Below are positions 9,396-17,747 of a stretch of DNA of 64,000 bases, in pieces; the first letter of the stretch is position 1; every line of letters begins with the position of its first letter. Below the pieces are notes generated by a model that was not told where the DNA came from, did no database searches, and saw only the letters and a list, made by a program, of their open reading frames with translations. The translations under genes and the position numbers were made by a program. The DNA is from an uncultured Bacteroidales bacterium (lineage in GTDB: Bacteria > Bacteroidota > Bacteroidia > Bacteroidales > Bacteroidaceae): contig CAMAFY010000001.1 in assembly GCA_945833885.1 (NCBI GenBank), forward strand, positions 62,001-126,000, in the 5' to 3' direction.

Positions 9396-9707
9396 CTAAC
9401 TTTTCGTTTCAAGTGACGGCACGAACTTGATGTCGCTGATGATAAATCCCTCTACTTCGTGGTTGAGGCTTGCCACAAGAACGGAGCGGTGCATCGAGAG
9501 ATGGGCGCAAAGCGATGGGGAGTCGGCGGCAACGAGGAGAGTTTGATTGCGGATTTCCAGTGCTTTCGTGCGTTGCGCATACGTTTCACCCACAATTTTT
9601 GGCCACGCCTGCAACAACCGGTGCTGCAAAAGCGGAGTCTCCAACCCCATTTCGCGGAGGAAATGAAGTGTGACGTCGGTGACGGATTGTGCTTTTTTGC
9701 GTTCCAT
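9396..9707 (-). CDS. DUF721 / DciA-like protein
   Basis: A 103-residue cytosolic protein of the DUF721 family. Known members include DciA, which helps load the replicative helicase in bacteria lacking DnaC. Family features seen are an N-terminal helix, the hydrophobic segment LLQAWPKIVGETYAQRTKAL, and a second half LLVAADSPSLCAHLSMHRSVLVASLN, the usual KH-like fold. It lies 105 bases downstream of recF on the same strand, a replication/repair pairing often seen for this family. The helicase-loading role is inferred from the family only. Confidence 0.8.
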   Translation of the reverse strand: MERKKAQSVTDVTLHFLREMGLETPLLQHRLLQAWPKIVGETYAQRTKALEIRNQTLLVAADSPSLCAHLSMHRSVLVASLNHEVEGFIISDIKFVPSLETKS

Positions 9708-9812
9708 ATACCTTTCTGTGCTTTTTGTTCTGGTTGGTTGTGGTGGATTTTATCTTTATCGTTTCGGCCTCTTAAAGATAAAAGATGGCATAACCGGCTT
9801 TGTTCCTGCGTG

Positions 9813-10934
9813 TTATGACCGTGATTCGTGCGGTATTTCCGTCACGCACCCGTGTGAAACGCTGAACAAACGATAGTCGCGCTGCGTCTGGTCAAGGATA
9901 CTGTCGAGATGTTCACGGTTGGTATCAGTAATGAAGATTTGGCCGAAGTCGTCGCCACTGACGTAGTCAACGATGCGCGCCACGCGTCCGGCATCGAGTT
10001 TGTCGAAGATGTCGTCGAGGAGAAGTATTGGAGTTTGGCATCGACCGCACGATTTCAGATATAGGAATTGTGCGAGTTTCATGGCTATGAAATAGGTCTT
10101 CGTCTGTCCTTGACTCCCTTCTTTTCGGATGCTGTATCCGTTGAGCGTCAGGTCAAGGTTGTCCTTGTGTGGGCCGTGGAGCGTATATCCGACGATGCGT
10201 TCGCGCTCGCGCCACGATTGAAGTATGGGCAAAAGATTGCCACGTTCGCCATGACTTTCAAGACGCAGCGAGACTTCCTCGTGTGTGTTGTTGCAGAGTT
10301 TGCTGTAAAGTTCCTGGAAAATGGGGCAGTAGTCCTCCACCATTTTCCGCCGGGTCTCATAGATGATGTCCGCATCTGCCGCCATCATCATCTCCAACAC
10401 CTCGCAAAGCCCCCAGTCGGGTTCGTCTTCCTGCTTCAATAGAGCGTTGCGTTGTTGCAGGCTTTTCCCATAACGGATGAGTGCTTCCAGATAAACGGGG
10501 TTCGTCTGGCTGATGACAATGTCGAGGAAACGCCGTCTCTCCTCACTCCCTCCCGTGATAAGCGAGGAGTCGGAAGGGGAAATCATGACGAGCGGAATCA
10601 GCCCCATATGCTCCGAAAGGCGCTTATATTCCTTGTCATTACGCTTGAAATGCTTCCGTTGCCCCCGCTTCAACCCACAGGTTATCACCTCTTTCTCGTC
10701 GACAAGTCCCGTGTAATGACCTTGTATCATCATGACGTCCGAGTCGTGTTTCATGGTCATATTGTCGGGCTGCATCGTGGTGCTTTTGCAGAACGACAGG
10801 TAGTAAATGGCATCCAAAACGTTGGTCTTTCCCATTCCATTGTCGCCAATCAGGCAGTTGACATTCGGTGAAAATGTAAGGGTTGCTTCGGCGATGTTCT
10901 TATAATTTAATATGGAGAGTTGTTCGAGAGTCAT
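9813..10934 (-). CDS. recF: DNA replication and repair protein RecF
   Basis: SMC-like ABC ATPase that binds gapped DNA and helps load RecA in recombinational repair. The start is MTLEQLSILNYKN at 10934, which gives 373 residues, the normal RecF length; a longer upstream frame has no family similarity. Walker A GDNGMGKTN lies near residue 30. The RecF-specific segment MISPSDSSLITGGSEERRRF follows. Near the C-terminus are the signature EGSQGQTKTYFIAMKLAQ and Walker B ILLLDDIFDKLD. It is probably transcribed with the DciA-like gene downstream. No dnaN or gyrB is adjacent. Confidence 0.95.
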   Translation of the reverse strand: MTLEQLSILNYKNIAEATLTFSPNVNCLIGDNGMGKTNVLDAIYYLSFCKSTTMQPDNMTMKHDSDVMMIQGHYTGLVDEKEVITCGLKRGQRKHFKRNDKEYKRLSEHMGLIPLVMISPSDSSLITGGSEERRRFLDIVISQTNPVYLEALIRYGKSLQQRNALLKQEDEPDWGLCEVLEMMMAADADIIYETRRKMVEDYCPIFQELYSKLCNNTHEEVSLRLESHGERGNLLPILQSWRERERIVGYTLHGPHKDNLDLTLNGYSIRKEGSQGQTKTYFIAMKLAQFLYLKSCGRCQTPILLLDDIFDKLDAGRVARIVDYVSGDDFGQIFITDTNREHLDSILDQTQRDYRLFSVSHGCVTEIPHESRS

Positions 10935-11243
10935 AGAAAATTGATGAAAAAATCGGTGATTTTCAGCATCTTTGTCGCAGAGCCCTGATGTTGAAAGCCG
11001 ACAAAACTTACCGCAAAAGTAATATCTAACCGTCACACTTCAAGCATTTAACGTGAAAATTTCGCGTGAAAATGAAAAAAAATGGAGAAACAATTCATTG
11101 TTCGAACAATTTTCTGTAACTTTGCCACCGATTTATGCACCATATTCTTCGGATTCCTCTCATCGGAACCGCCGGATATCGCGTATAAAATACCGCCTTT
11201 GGCAGTGAATGAAAACCAATGTAAATCAGAAATAAAACATAAA
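10935..11243. other. Divergent intergenic region, recF / TPR gene
   Basis: Gene-free 309 bases between divergent genes. It holds TAACTTTG at 11117-11124, a -7 box on the plus strand about 120 bases before the TPR gene, with ATTG at 11097-11100 as a possible upstream element. I see no repeat array here. Confidence 0.5.
11117..11124 (+). promoter_or_regulatory. -7 box (TAACTTTG) upstream of the TPR membrane protein
   Basis: Matches TAnnTTTG, with ATTG 16 bases upstream, a shorter gap than at ssrA. Confidence 0.45.
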
Positions 11244-11960
11244 ATGTCTACAAACAATTCTGCACAACCCCTCGACATCGAGGTAGCACTCACCAAATCA
11301 GAGAAGTTCATCAACACCTACAAGAAGCCACTTCTTATCGGTTTCGTCGCCATCATTGTCATCGTTCTCGCATGGTTCGGAGGAAATCGTTGGATGACCA
11401 ACCGCGAGGATGCCGCACAGGCTCAGATCGCACTCGGAGAAAAGTATTTCGCAGCCGGACAGTTTGACCTCGCCCTCAAGGGTGATACCGCCAATACCGG
11501 CAAGGATGCTTTCAAGGGTTATGTGGCAATTGCCAAGGAATATTCCTTTACTGACGCTGCAAATGCCGCACATCTCTATGCAGGTATCTGCTATTATCGT
11601 CAGGGTGATGTGAAGAAGGCTATCGAACATCTTGAGGCTTTCTCTCCTAAGGATGACACTACCATCTCCGCCAACGGCATTGCCGCTCTCGCAAGTTGCT
11701 ATGCTACCGACGGACAGTTGGATAAAGCGGTCGATACATTCAAGAAGGCGGCCAAACATGCCGACAATGCTGCCCTCAGCCCCATCTTCCTCATTCAGGC
11801 TGCCCAGATCCTTGAAAGCCAAAACAAGAAGGAAGACGCTCACAACATCTATACTGACATCAAGAAGAACTATCCTACCAGTCAGTATTGCAACGTTAAT
11901 GACAACAATGGTGTGGTCATCGGTGCAGAAATTGACAAATATATCGAGCGCACAAAGTAA
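11244..11960 (+). CDS. TPR-containing membrane-anchored protein (YfgM-like layout)
   Basis: A 238-residue protein starting at MSTNNSAQPLDIEVALTKSE; upstream in-frame sequence is untranslated leader. One membrane helix spans about residues 31-48 (LLIGFVAIIVIVLAWFGG). The rest is helical with tetratricopeptide-like pairs, for example YFAAGQFDLAL, AAHLYAGICYYRQGDVKKAIEHLEAF, and SCYATDGQLDKAVDTFKKAAKHA. One N-terminal transmembrane segment followed by TPRs is the layout of YfgM/BamD-type periplasmic scaffolds. The partner is unknown. It precedes ribH by 252 bases on the same strand and may be co-transcribed with it, a neighbourhood I recall from other Bacteroidales. Confidence 0.85.
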   Translation: MSTNNSAQPLDIEVALTKSEKFINTYKKPLLIGFVAIIVIVLAWFGGNRWMTNREDAAQAQIALGEKYFAAGQFDLALKGDTANTGKDAFKGYVAIAKEYSFTDAANAAHLYAGICYYRQGDVKKAIEHLEAFSPKDDTTISANGIAALASCYATDGQLDKAVDTFKKAAKHADNAALSPIFLIQAAQILESQNKKEDAHNIYTDIKKNYPTSQYCNVNDNNGVVIGAEIDKYIERTK

Positions 11961-12212
11961 GACTTTTTCTAAAAAAGGTTGGATGCTTTTCCGGCAAAGA
12001 CCAAAAGGATGATGTGTTCATGGTGATTCCTTCTGTCCGCATCTTCCGAAGTCTTCGCATCGTAAAGCAAAGGCATCCATCTTTAAGGTAAGTTGATGGT
12101 TTTGAGAACTTGCCTGATTCTATCAACCAACCATTTAGAAGTTATACCAAAACATAAAAGTTTGTTTCTGCAGAATTCCGGTGGAAGCAAACTTTTTTTC
12201 GTTTTTTTCATC

Positions 12213-12689
12213 ATGTCAGACTACTCTTTATTGCAAAATCCTGGCGAACTTCCCGATGCCAGTAACATGCGTTTCGGTATCATTGTTACGGAATGGAACC
12301 GTCACATCACCGACGCTCTTCTTGAAGGAGCCTTGGATGCCTTGAAATCATGTGGCGTAAGCGATGCCAGCATCAGTGTGCGTCGTGTGCCCGGAAGTTT
12401 TGAACTTGTCTATGGATGTTCCCGTATGGCACAGCATGGATATATCGATGCCATCATCGCACTTGGCTGTGTTATTCGTGGCGATACTCCGCACTTTGAC
12501 TACATTTGCTCTGGAACCACAGAAGGACTTGTCCATCTTAACCTCGACGGAAAGATACCAGTTATCAACGGAGTCCTCACGGTTAATAACGAAGGACAGG
12601 CGTTGGAGCGTGCCCATCGTTTGAACAAAGGAGCGGAATTTGCCCTTACCGCTGTGAAAATGGTGGCTTATGCCCACTCTTTTGACTAA
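12213..12689 (+). CDS. ribH: 6,7-dimethyl-8-ribityllumazine synthase
   Basis: Penultimate step of riboflavin synthesis: condenses the ribityl-aminopyrimidine with dihydroxybutanone phosphate. The start is MSDYSLLQNPGELPDASNMR at 12213, giving 158 residues, typical for RibH. Motifs seen are FGIIVTEWNRHITDALLEGA (substrate-binding N-terminus), VPGSFELVYG, ALGCVIRGDTPHFDYIC with the catalytic His, and GVLTVNNEGQALERA, a variant of the usual GVLTTDTxEQA. No other rib gene is adjacent. The last codons TTT GAC TAA also form the first unit of repeat array R4. Confidence 0.95.
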   Translation: MSDYSLLQNPGELPDASNMRFGIIVTEWNRHITDALLEGALDALKSCGVSDASISVRRVPGSFELVYGCSRMAQHGYIDAIIALGCVIRGDTPHFDYICSGTTEGLVHLNLDGKIPVINGVLTVNNEGQALERAHRLNKGAEFALTAVKMVAYAHSFD

Positions 12690-12930
12690 GAAATCCATGT
12701 CATTTGGCCAAATGTTTTTCTCTTTTGACGAATGATTGTTCGTCTTTTAGCAAAGGTTTCTCTGTCTTTAGACCAATATATTCCAGTCTATTCGCAACGC
12801 CTTCTTTGTCTTTAGACAAATATATTTCAGTCTATTCGCAACTCCTTCTTTGTCTTTAGACAAATATATCTCCGCTTTTTGACAAAACCATTTTGCCTTA
12901 TGACCAAGAAATCTTATTCATCTGCCAAAT
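12679..12930. repeat. 22-bp tandem array R4 (about 11-12 units), core TTTnGnCAAA
   Basis: Units start at 12679, 12701, 12723, 12745 (this one 20 bp), 12765, 12787, 12809, 12831, 12853, 12875, 12897 and a partial at 12919. Typical cores are TTTGGCCAAA, TTTTGACGAA, TTTAGACAAA and TTTTTGACAAA. Two unit types alternate to give near-identical 44-bp copies at 12765-12808, 12809-12852. The first unit overlaps the ribH stop codon, and the array fills the gap to the next gene at 12959. Confidence 0.9.
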
Positions 12931-12958
12931 AATTCAATAAGAAGCCTCAAGAAGAATC

Positions 12959-13252
12959 ATGGAAAAGGATTATTTTCAGGAAATGTTTGAGCAGGCTATT
13001 TCGTTTGAAAAGAGCGGACAATTCGACCTCGCACAGAACATTTACAATGTCGCTTTGCAACTTTTGCCGGAAACAGAACGGAGTTTTCGTGCGCAATTAT
13101 TGTTGCGTCGGGGCGCCATTGCCTATAAATTAAAGAATCTTCGCGGCGCTTTTGATGATTTTTCTGCTGCGATGAGTACTGATCCTGCCCTTGCCCGACG
13201 CTTCAATGGCGACTTTTCGAAGTTCTATGAAGAGGGTTGTCATTGCAAATAA
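12959..13252 (+). CDS. Small TPR-like protein
   Basis: A 97-residue soluble protein without signal peptide. It has two to three tetratricopeptide-like helix pairs: FEQAISFEKSGQFDLAQNIYNVALQLLP, then AQLLLRRGAIAYKLKNLRGAFDDFSAAMSTDPAL (quoted in parts: the RRGAIAYKLKNLRGAFDDF portion is the clearest TPR). It ends in GCHCK. Residue pattern A/G/Y/A at TPR positions is good. Such proteins act as protein-binding scaffolds; the partner is unknown. It is followed 34 bases later by a small membrane protein on the same strand, probably in one transcript. Confidence 0.75.
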   Translation: MEKDYFQEMFEQAISFEKSGQFDLAQNIYNVALQLLPETERSFRAQLLLRRGAIAYKLKNLRGAFDDFSAAMSTDPALARRFNGDFSKFYEEGCHCK

Positions 13253-13286
13253 TCCGTAGTGTTCCATCTGAAACAGCGTATTTTCT

Positions 13287-13580
13287 ATGAGCCAGTACCC
13301 CAAATGGTTTCTCGCCATCAACTTTCCAAGCATCATCATTGCCATGGTTTTGATGATATTCTTCATGTTCGGCGGCATCCATCCTTTTGGTGATGTCGAC
13401 TCCATGTTTTGGAGTTTCATCATCTATCTCTTTACCCAGTTGCTTTGGATTGTGCCCATTGTCCTCTTTTTCATCAGCGTTTTCGCTTGGGGATGGGCGC
13501 GCGAACGTCTTGCAATAGGCTGTTGCGTGGCCGGATGGTTGGTAAACATCATCGCATTCCTCTTTGTATATAATGCCTGA
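13287..13580 (+). CDS. Small integral membrane protein, unknown function
   Basis: A 97-residue very hydrophobic protein. Three membrane helices are visible at about residues 10-28 (INFPSIIIAMVLMIFFMFG), 40-66 (FWSFIIYLFTQLLWIVPIV onward through FFISVFAWGW) and 75-94 (IGCCVAGWLVNIIAFLFVY). There is no catalytic motif. It begins MSQYPKWFLAINFP and follows a small TPR protein on the same strand. Array R5 starts 58 bases after its stop. I do not recognise the family. Confidence 0.65.
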   Translation: MSQYPKWFLAINFPSIIIAMVLMIFFMFGGIHPFGDVDSMFWSFIIYLFTQLLWIVPIVLFFISVFAWGWARERLAIGCCVAGWLVNIIAFLFVYNA

Positions 13581-13637
13581 GACTTGAAAAAGCCGGACAA
13601 AATCCTTGACGTTGTATTTATCATTCAGGGCTTCTGA

Positions 13638-13849
13638 CAGTAACAAACGCTGTAAAAATCATCAGCAAACGCTATATAAAGCAGTAATAAATACTGTAAA
13701 AATCATCAGCAAGCGCTGTAAAAATCATCAGCAAACGCTATATAAAGCAGTAATAAATACTGTAAAAATCATCAGCAAGCGCTGTAAAAATCATCAGCAA
13801 CGCTATATAAAGCAGCAATAAATACTGTATAAAGCAGTAACAATAAGGG
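13638..13849. repeat. 22-bp tandem array R5 (about 10 units), core CAGTAATAAATACTG
   Basis: Units start at 13638, 13660, 13682, 13704, 13726, 13748, 13770, 13792 (21 bp), 13813 and 13835 (partial). One unit type has the dyad CAGTA-n-TACTG in a 15-bp core, with spacer TAAAAAT. Three unit types repeat in order, so 13660-13725 and 13726-13791 are identical 66-bp copies. The array ends eight bases before the thyA ATG, so it must be inside or overlap the thyA promoter or leader. Confidence 0.92.
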
Positions 13850-13857
13850 AAATTACC

Positions 13858-14655
13858 ATGAAACAATACCTCGATCTTCTCGATCATATCCTACGCGACG
13901 GTGTGGAAAAGACCGACCGTACAGGCACAGGAACCCGTAGTATTTTCGGAAATCAGATGCGTTTCGACCTTGCAGACGGCTTTCCTCTGCTGACAACTAA
14001 GAAACTTCACCTGAAAAGTATCATACATGAATTGCTCTGGTTCCTTGCCGGCGATACGAATGTGCGGTATTTACAGGAACACGGAGTGAGCATTTGGGAT
14101 GAATGGGCTGACCCTCTGACCGGTGATCTCGGGCCTGTCTATGGTCATCAGTGGCGTTCCTGGCCTGCAAAGGACGGCAAAACCATTGACCAGATAGCGC
14201 AAGTTGTCGACCTGATTCGCAACCATCCTGATAGCCGACGCATGATGGTGACGGCATGGAATCCCGCAGAAGTCGATGAAATGGCCTTGCCTCCTTGCCA
14301 TTGTCTCTTCCAGTTCTATGTTGCCGATGGCCGTCTTTCTCTCCAACTTTACCAACGTTCTGCCGACACTTTCCTGGGTGTACCCTTCAATATTGCGTCC
14401 TATGCGCTTCTTTTGATGATGATGGCGCAGGTATGTGGGCTGAAACCAGGGGAATTTATCCATACAACTGGTGATACTCACCTCTATCTCAACCACTTGG
14501 AACAGGCACGTTTACAACTGACTCGAACGCCAAGAGCATTGCCGAAAATGGTCATTAACCCAGAAGTAAAGGATATTTTCAGTTTCAAATTCGAGGACTT
14601 TACCCTTGAGGACTACAATCCTTATCCCCATATCAAGGCCGCAGTATCGGTCTGA
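13858..14655 (+). CDS. thyA: Thymidylate synthase
   Basis: Methylates dUMP to dTMP using methylene-tetrahydrofolate; cytosolic homodimer. The 265 residues match the E. coli-type enzyme. Motifs: [16 protein letters not shown] (phosphate-binding Arg loop), [20 protein letters not shown], the catalytic cysteine in [32 protein letters not shown] and HLYLNHLEQ. The C-terminus ends IKAAVSV, close to the usual IKAPVAV. The ATG follows directly on repeat array R5 with no Shine-Dalgarno sequence. folA, the common partner gene, is not next to it. Confidence 0.97.
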   Translation: MKQYLDLLDHILRDGVEKTDRTGTGTRSIFGNQMRFDLADGFPLLTTKKLHLKSIIHELLWFLAGDTNVRYLQEHGVSIWDEWADPLTGDLGPVYGHQWRSWPAKDGKTIDQIAQVVDLIRNHPDSRRMMVTAWNPAEVDEMALPPCHCLFQFYVADGRLSLQLYQRSADTFLGVPFNIASYALLLMMMAQVCGLKPGEFIHTTGDTHLYLNHLEQARLQLTRTPRALPKMVINPEVKDIFSFKFEDFTLEDYNPYPHIKAAVSV

Positions 14656-14835
14656 TAGCCGCTCCCTATGCCGTTTTTTCCGCAGCAAGCGTGCTGCATC
14701 CTTTGGAAGTCGGTACTTCTGATGCCGTCCTTCCCCTCCTAAATCCCAAACATTTCCGGTGGGTGCTATAGACAATTTTACAGAGAATACCCTGCAGACT
14801 GGTTTATAGCCCCCACTTTTTTCATTGAAAAACAC

Positions 14836-16053
14836 ATGAAAACCGGTTTCCCTTTCTCGCGTCCAATGTACGTTATGCTGAAGCCTGCCGGCTCGCTGTG
14901 CAATCTTCGGTGCAAATACTGCTATTATTTGGAGAAGGAAAAACTGTATTCCGATGTCCGGCAGCACGTGATTTCAGATGAATTGTTGGAGAAATTCATC
15001 AAAGAATACATAGAATCCCAAACCACTCCCAATGTTCTTTTTACCTGGCACGGTGGTGAGACGCTGATGCGTCCCATCTCTTTCTATCGTCGTGCCCTTG
15101 AACTGCAGCGGAAATACGCTGGAGGCCGTCAGATAGACAATTCTATCCAGACGAATGCTACGTTGTTGACCGATGAATGGTGCGTGTTTTTCCGTCAAAA
15201 CAACTTTCTTGTAGGTGTATCCATCGATGGTCCGCAGGAATTTCACGATGAATACAGGCGCACCGCTGCGGGAAAGCCCACCTTTCACAAGGTGATGCAT
15301 GGCATAAATCTCCTCAATCGTCATGGCGTTGAATGGAATGCTTTGGCTGTGGTCAACGATTTCAATGCTGATTACCCCCTTGATTTCTATCATTTTTTCA
15401 AGGAAATCGGATGTCATTATATCCAGTTCTCACCTATTGTGGAGCGCGTTGTCAACAGAAATGACGGACTTATGCTGGCGCCGGGTATGCAAGGTGATGA
15501 GGCCGGACTTGCTGATTTTTCCGTCACGCCTGAGCAATGGGGTACTTTCCTTTGCACCATCTTCGACGAATGGGTGCGTCATGATGTCGGAAACTACTTC
15601 GTTCAGGTCTTCGATGCCACACTTGCCAACTGGGTAGGCCAGTCTCCGGGTGTCTGCAACTTGTCGAAGGAGTGTGGGCATGCCGGCGTGATGGAGTTCA
15701 ACGGCGATGTCTACTCCTGCGACCACTTCGTTTATCCCGAGCATCGTTTGGGAAATCTCCGTCAGAAGACGATGGCTGAGATGATGTATTCCGAGCAGCA
15801 GAATGCTTTTTCGCGGATGAAACTGCAGATGCTGCCGCAGCAGTGTAAGGAATGCCGCTATCTTTTTGCCTGTCATGGCGAATGTCCGAAGAACCGTTTC
15901 CTCACTGACAAGTACGGAAACTACGGACTCAACTATCTCTGCAAGGGCTATCGCATGTTTTTTGAACACGCAGCACCTTATATGGATTTCATGAAAAACG
16001 AACTTGAAAACCAACGCCCGCCAGCGAATGTAATGGACAAGTTCCACTCATAA
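14836..16053 (+). CDS. Anaerobic sulfatase-maturase-type radical SAM/SPASM enzyme
   Basis: A 405-residue radical SAM protein. The S-adenosylmethionine iron-sulfur motif is CNLRCKYC (C22, C26, C29) followed by YYLEKEK, as in anSME. The SPASM cysteines are seen in CNLSKECGHAGVMEFNGDVYSC and CKECRYLFACHGECPKNRF (each at most 20 residues in the stretch named: key Cys in CNLSKEC, YSCDHFV, CKECRY, CHGEC). anSME enzymes oxidise a Cys or Ser of a sulfatase to formylglycine under anoxic conditions in the cytosol. No sulfatase gene lies in this window, so the target is elsewhere or is another peptide. Transcribed alone, 180 bases after thyA; that gap holds only a small GCAGCA/TGCTGC hairpin. Confidence 0.85.
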   Translation: MKTGFPFSRPMYVMLKPAGSLCNLRCKYCYYLEKEKLYSDVRQHVISDELLEKFIKEYIESQTTPNVLFTWHGGETLMRPISFYRRALELQRKYAGGRQIDNSIQTNATLLTDEWCVFFRQNNFLVGVSIDGPQEFHDEYRRTAAGKPTFHKVMHGINLLNRHGVEWNALAVVNDFNADYPLDFYHFFKEIGCHYIQFSPIVERVVNRNDGLMLAPGMQGDEAGLADFSVTPEQWGTFLCTIFDEWVRHDVGNYFVQVFDATLANWVGQSPGVCNLSKECGHAGVMEFNGDVYSCDHFVYPEHRLGNLRQKTMAEMMYSEQQNAFSRMKLQMLPQQCKECRYLFACHGECPKNRFLTDKYGNYGLNYLCKGYRMFFEHAAPYMDFMKNELENQRPPANVMDKFHS

Positions 16054-16171
16054 TGCCGCATTGACGTCGGGATTCTCGCATGTTGCGGTTTTTTCCGCGT
16101 ATAATCCATCGTAAAACTGCGTAAAATCAAGTATGACATATCCGTAAATCATTCTCGTAAATACGGAAAAA

Positions 16172-16197
16172 GGGAGCATTTCCGCTCCCTTTTTTTT
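16172..16197. terminator. Terminator between convergent radical SAM and exonuclease genes
   Basis: GGGAGC (16172-16177) and GCTCCC (16184-16189) are flanked by AAAAA and an eight-T run. This makes a compact bidirectional terminator. Upstream, 16098-16160 has CGTA repeated at irregular 10-23 base spacing, too weak to call an array. Confidence 0.85.
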
Positions 16198-16265
16198 ATG
16201 TACGTTCCCCTGTTTTCAATCTGTACGTACGGCATTTGTTCTGTATTTTCCAGTTCTTCCGATTC

Positions 16266-17003
16266 CTAATCTTCCCTGTTTTTGTTAGTAGTTTCCGCTG
16301 TTTCCGTCAAATTATCACGTACTGCGGCATAATATCCCCGCTTAGGCGAATACACTTTTCCGTCTTTTTTGAGTTGCTTTAAGGCATTGTCAATGGCTTT
16401 CCGTTCCATCTTCATCACTTCTGCCAGCGTATCAGCCTTAAGGGCTTCGCCGTTTTCCTGCAATTTGCGGAATACGAATTCCGAAGTTTCCCAAAACCAT
16501 GGGTCGTCCTCCGTGTTGAAGAGTTTGATGGCAATGGCTGCACACGCTTCGGCATCCGCTAAGGCATGGTGATGTTGCCGCAAATCGTAACCGCAACGTT
16601 CGGCAATGATGTCAAGATTGTGGTGACCGTAGGGCCAGACCCGCCGCGATTTCTGTAGCGTACAATGGAATTCGTAGTCGGGATAGTCCATACGGTAGCA
16701 GCGGAATACGCTTCTCAGGCAATGTTCGTCGAAACTCTTGTTATGTGCCACCAGTGGTAGCCCCTCGATTTTCGGTGCTATCTGTGCCCAGACTTCGGGA
16801 AAGACCGGAGCATCGCACGTGTCTTCTTCTGTCAGACCATGCACTCTCGTACACCAATAATTGTGGTATTCCGGCACGGGACGGATAAGTGAATAGAAAG
16901 AATCCGTAATCTCACAATTCTTTACCACAACAATTCCCACGGCGCACACGCTTGTGGGTTCGGCGTTGGCGGTCTCAAAGTCAATGGCTGCAAAGTCTTT
17001 CAT
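16266..17003 (-). CDS. DnaQ-like 3'-5' exonuclease with C-terminal winged-helix-like tail
   Basis: A 245-residue protein. The DEDDh exonuclease domain covers about residues 1-165: IDFETAN (Asp, Glu), HNKSFDEHCL (Asp) and HHALADAEACA (His, Asp), all metal-binding residues intact. DnaQ-type domains remove 3' nucleotides from DNA or RNA. The tail, about 175-232, reads LAEVMKMERKAIDNALKQL then KDGKVYSPKRGYYAAV, which looks like a small winged helix and could guide nucleic-acid binding (inference). It ends one base before the downstream limit of the HD-domain gene upstream of it, so the two form an operon. A proofreading role is not implied; polymerase-associated epsilon subunits are usually annotated separately. 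Confidence 0.88.
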   Translation of the reverse strand: MKDFAAIDFETANAEPTSVCAVGIVVVKNCEITDSFYSLIRPVPEYHNYWCTRVHGLTEEDTCDAPVFPEVWAQIAPKIEGLPLVAHNKSFDEHCLRSVFRCYRMDYPDYEFHCTLQKSRRVWPYGHHNLDIIAERCGYDLRQHHHALADAEACAAIAIKLFNTEDDPWFWETSEFVFRKLQENGEALKADTLAEVMKMERKAIDNALKQLKKDGKVYSPKRGYYAAVRDNLTETAETTNKNRED

Positions 17004-17004
17004 T

Positions 17005-17682
17005 TCAATCTGTCGTTTTCGTTGCCGTGGACTGCGTCAGGTTCTCTCCTTCCGTTGCTGTTTCCATGTCGAAAATCTCCGCCACGATGCGTCTGATTTC
17101 CGCTCTGTTCCTGATGATTTCCTGCAGTTCACGCAAGCGTTCCGCGTTTGAAGATTCCGGAATCCATAGTTTCAGATATCCCCCTTCCGCATACTTTTCG
17201 TCGAGATGCTCCAATGCCCGTGCGATGTGCTCCTCGCGTTTGAGATGCGGATAGTGGCACAATCCGTACTGCACGGTCCGCCGGATGATGGTTGCGGGTT
17301 CGATGATTCTGTCAGCCTCTGCGACAATCTTGCCGTAGATGCTTCGAGGTTTGTGGTCCGACGATGCGCGATGGTCCTCCACAGCCTCTGCAATTATTGC
17401 TATTTCCTCGGTGGTGAACCATTGTTTTAGGCGCTTGTCGCTCCTGACCATACGCCCTGAAACGAGGTGGTGTGTTGCCCTCTCCTCACACATCCCGAGG
17501 TCGTGGTATGCCGCAATGGCGTACACCATATCGATGTTTACGGGGTAGAGAGGCGCCAATTTCAAACTTCCTGCAATGACGCTGCGTACATGCTCCTCGC
17601 GATGTGCGGAGTCAAAATGTGCGTATTGCGGAATGATGTCGGTTTCGATAAAGTCTATCAGACTTGGGGTGATGGTGTTCAT
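17005..17682 (-). CDS. HD-domain phosphohydrolase
   Basis: A 225-residue cytosolic protein starting MNTITPSLIDFIETDIIPQY at 17682. HD-superfamily metal ligands are visible: H in AHREEHVRSV, HD in AAYHDLGM, HH in ATHHLVSG and the later EDHRASS and EADRI. The arrangement is that of small HD hydrolases acting on nucleotides or phosphate esters; the substrate is unknown. The final codons touch the exonuclease gene, so they share a transcript. A minus-strand TAATTTTG at 17740-17747 is the likely promoter, leaving a leader of about 55 bases. Confidence 0.85.
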   Translation of the reverse strand: MNTITPSLIDFIETDIIPQYAHFDSAHREEHVRSVIAGSLKLAPLYPVNIDMVYAIAAYHDLGMCEERATHHLVSGRMVRSDKRLKQWFTTEEIAIIAEAVEDHRASSDHKPRSIYGKIVAEADRIIEPATIIRRTVQYGLCHYPHLKREEHIARALEHLDEKYAEGGYLKLWIPESSNAERLRELQEIIRNRAEIRRIVAEIFDMETATEGENLTQSTATKTTD

Positions 17683-17739
17683 GGGGAAGTTATGCCGTTT
17701 TTTCAATGGCCCCGTATGAGGGCGGGGGCAGGAATGGTG

Positions 17740-17747
17740 CAAAATTA
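17740..17747 (-). promoter_or_regulatory. -7 box (TAATTTTG) of the HD/exonuclease operon
   Basis: Minus-strand TAATTTTG about 58 bases upstream of the HD-gene ATG. Confidence 0.5.

Noticed and set aside
13606-13821. Open frame through array R5 giving a peptide with 22-residue repeats
   Set aside because: Three 22-bp units make 66 bases, so any stop-free frame gives a periodic peptide. It has no conserved start context and shifts frame in the 21-bp unit.
13638-13849. Short direct repeats that could be CRISPR arrays
   Set aside because: Unique spacers would be only about 7 bases, units drift in sequence, and no cas genes are present.
16098-16160. Possible sixteenth array (CGTA recurring upstream of a terminator)
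   Set aside because: Spacings of 12, 10, 23 and 13 bases do not hold the 22-bp register.
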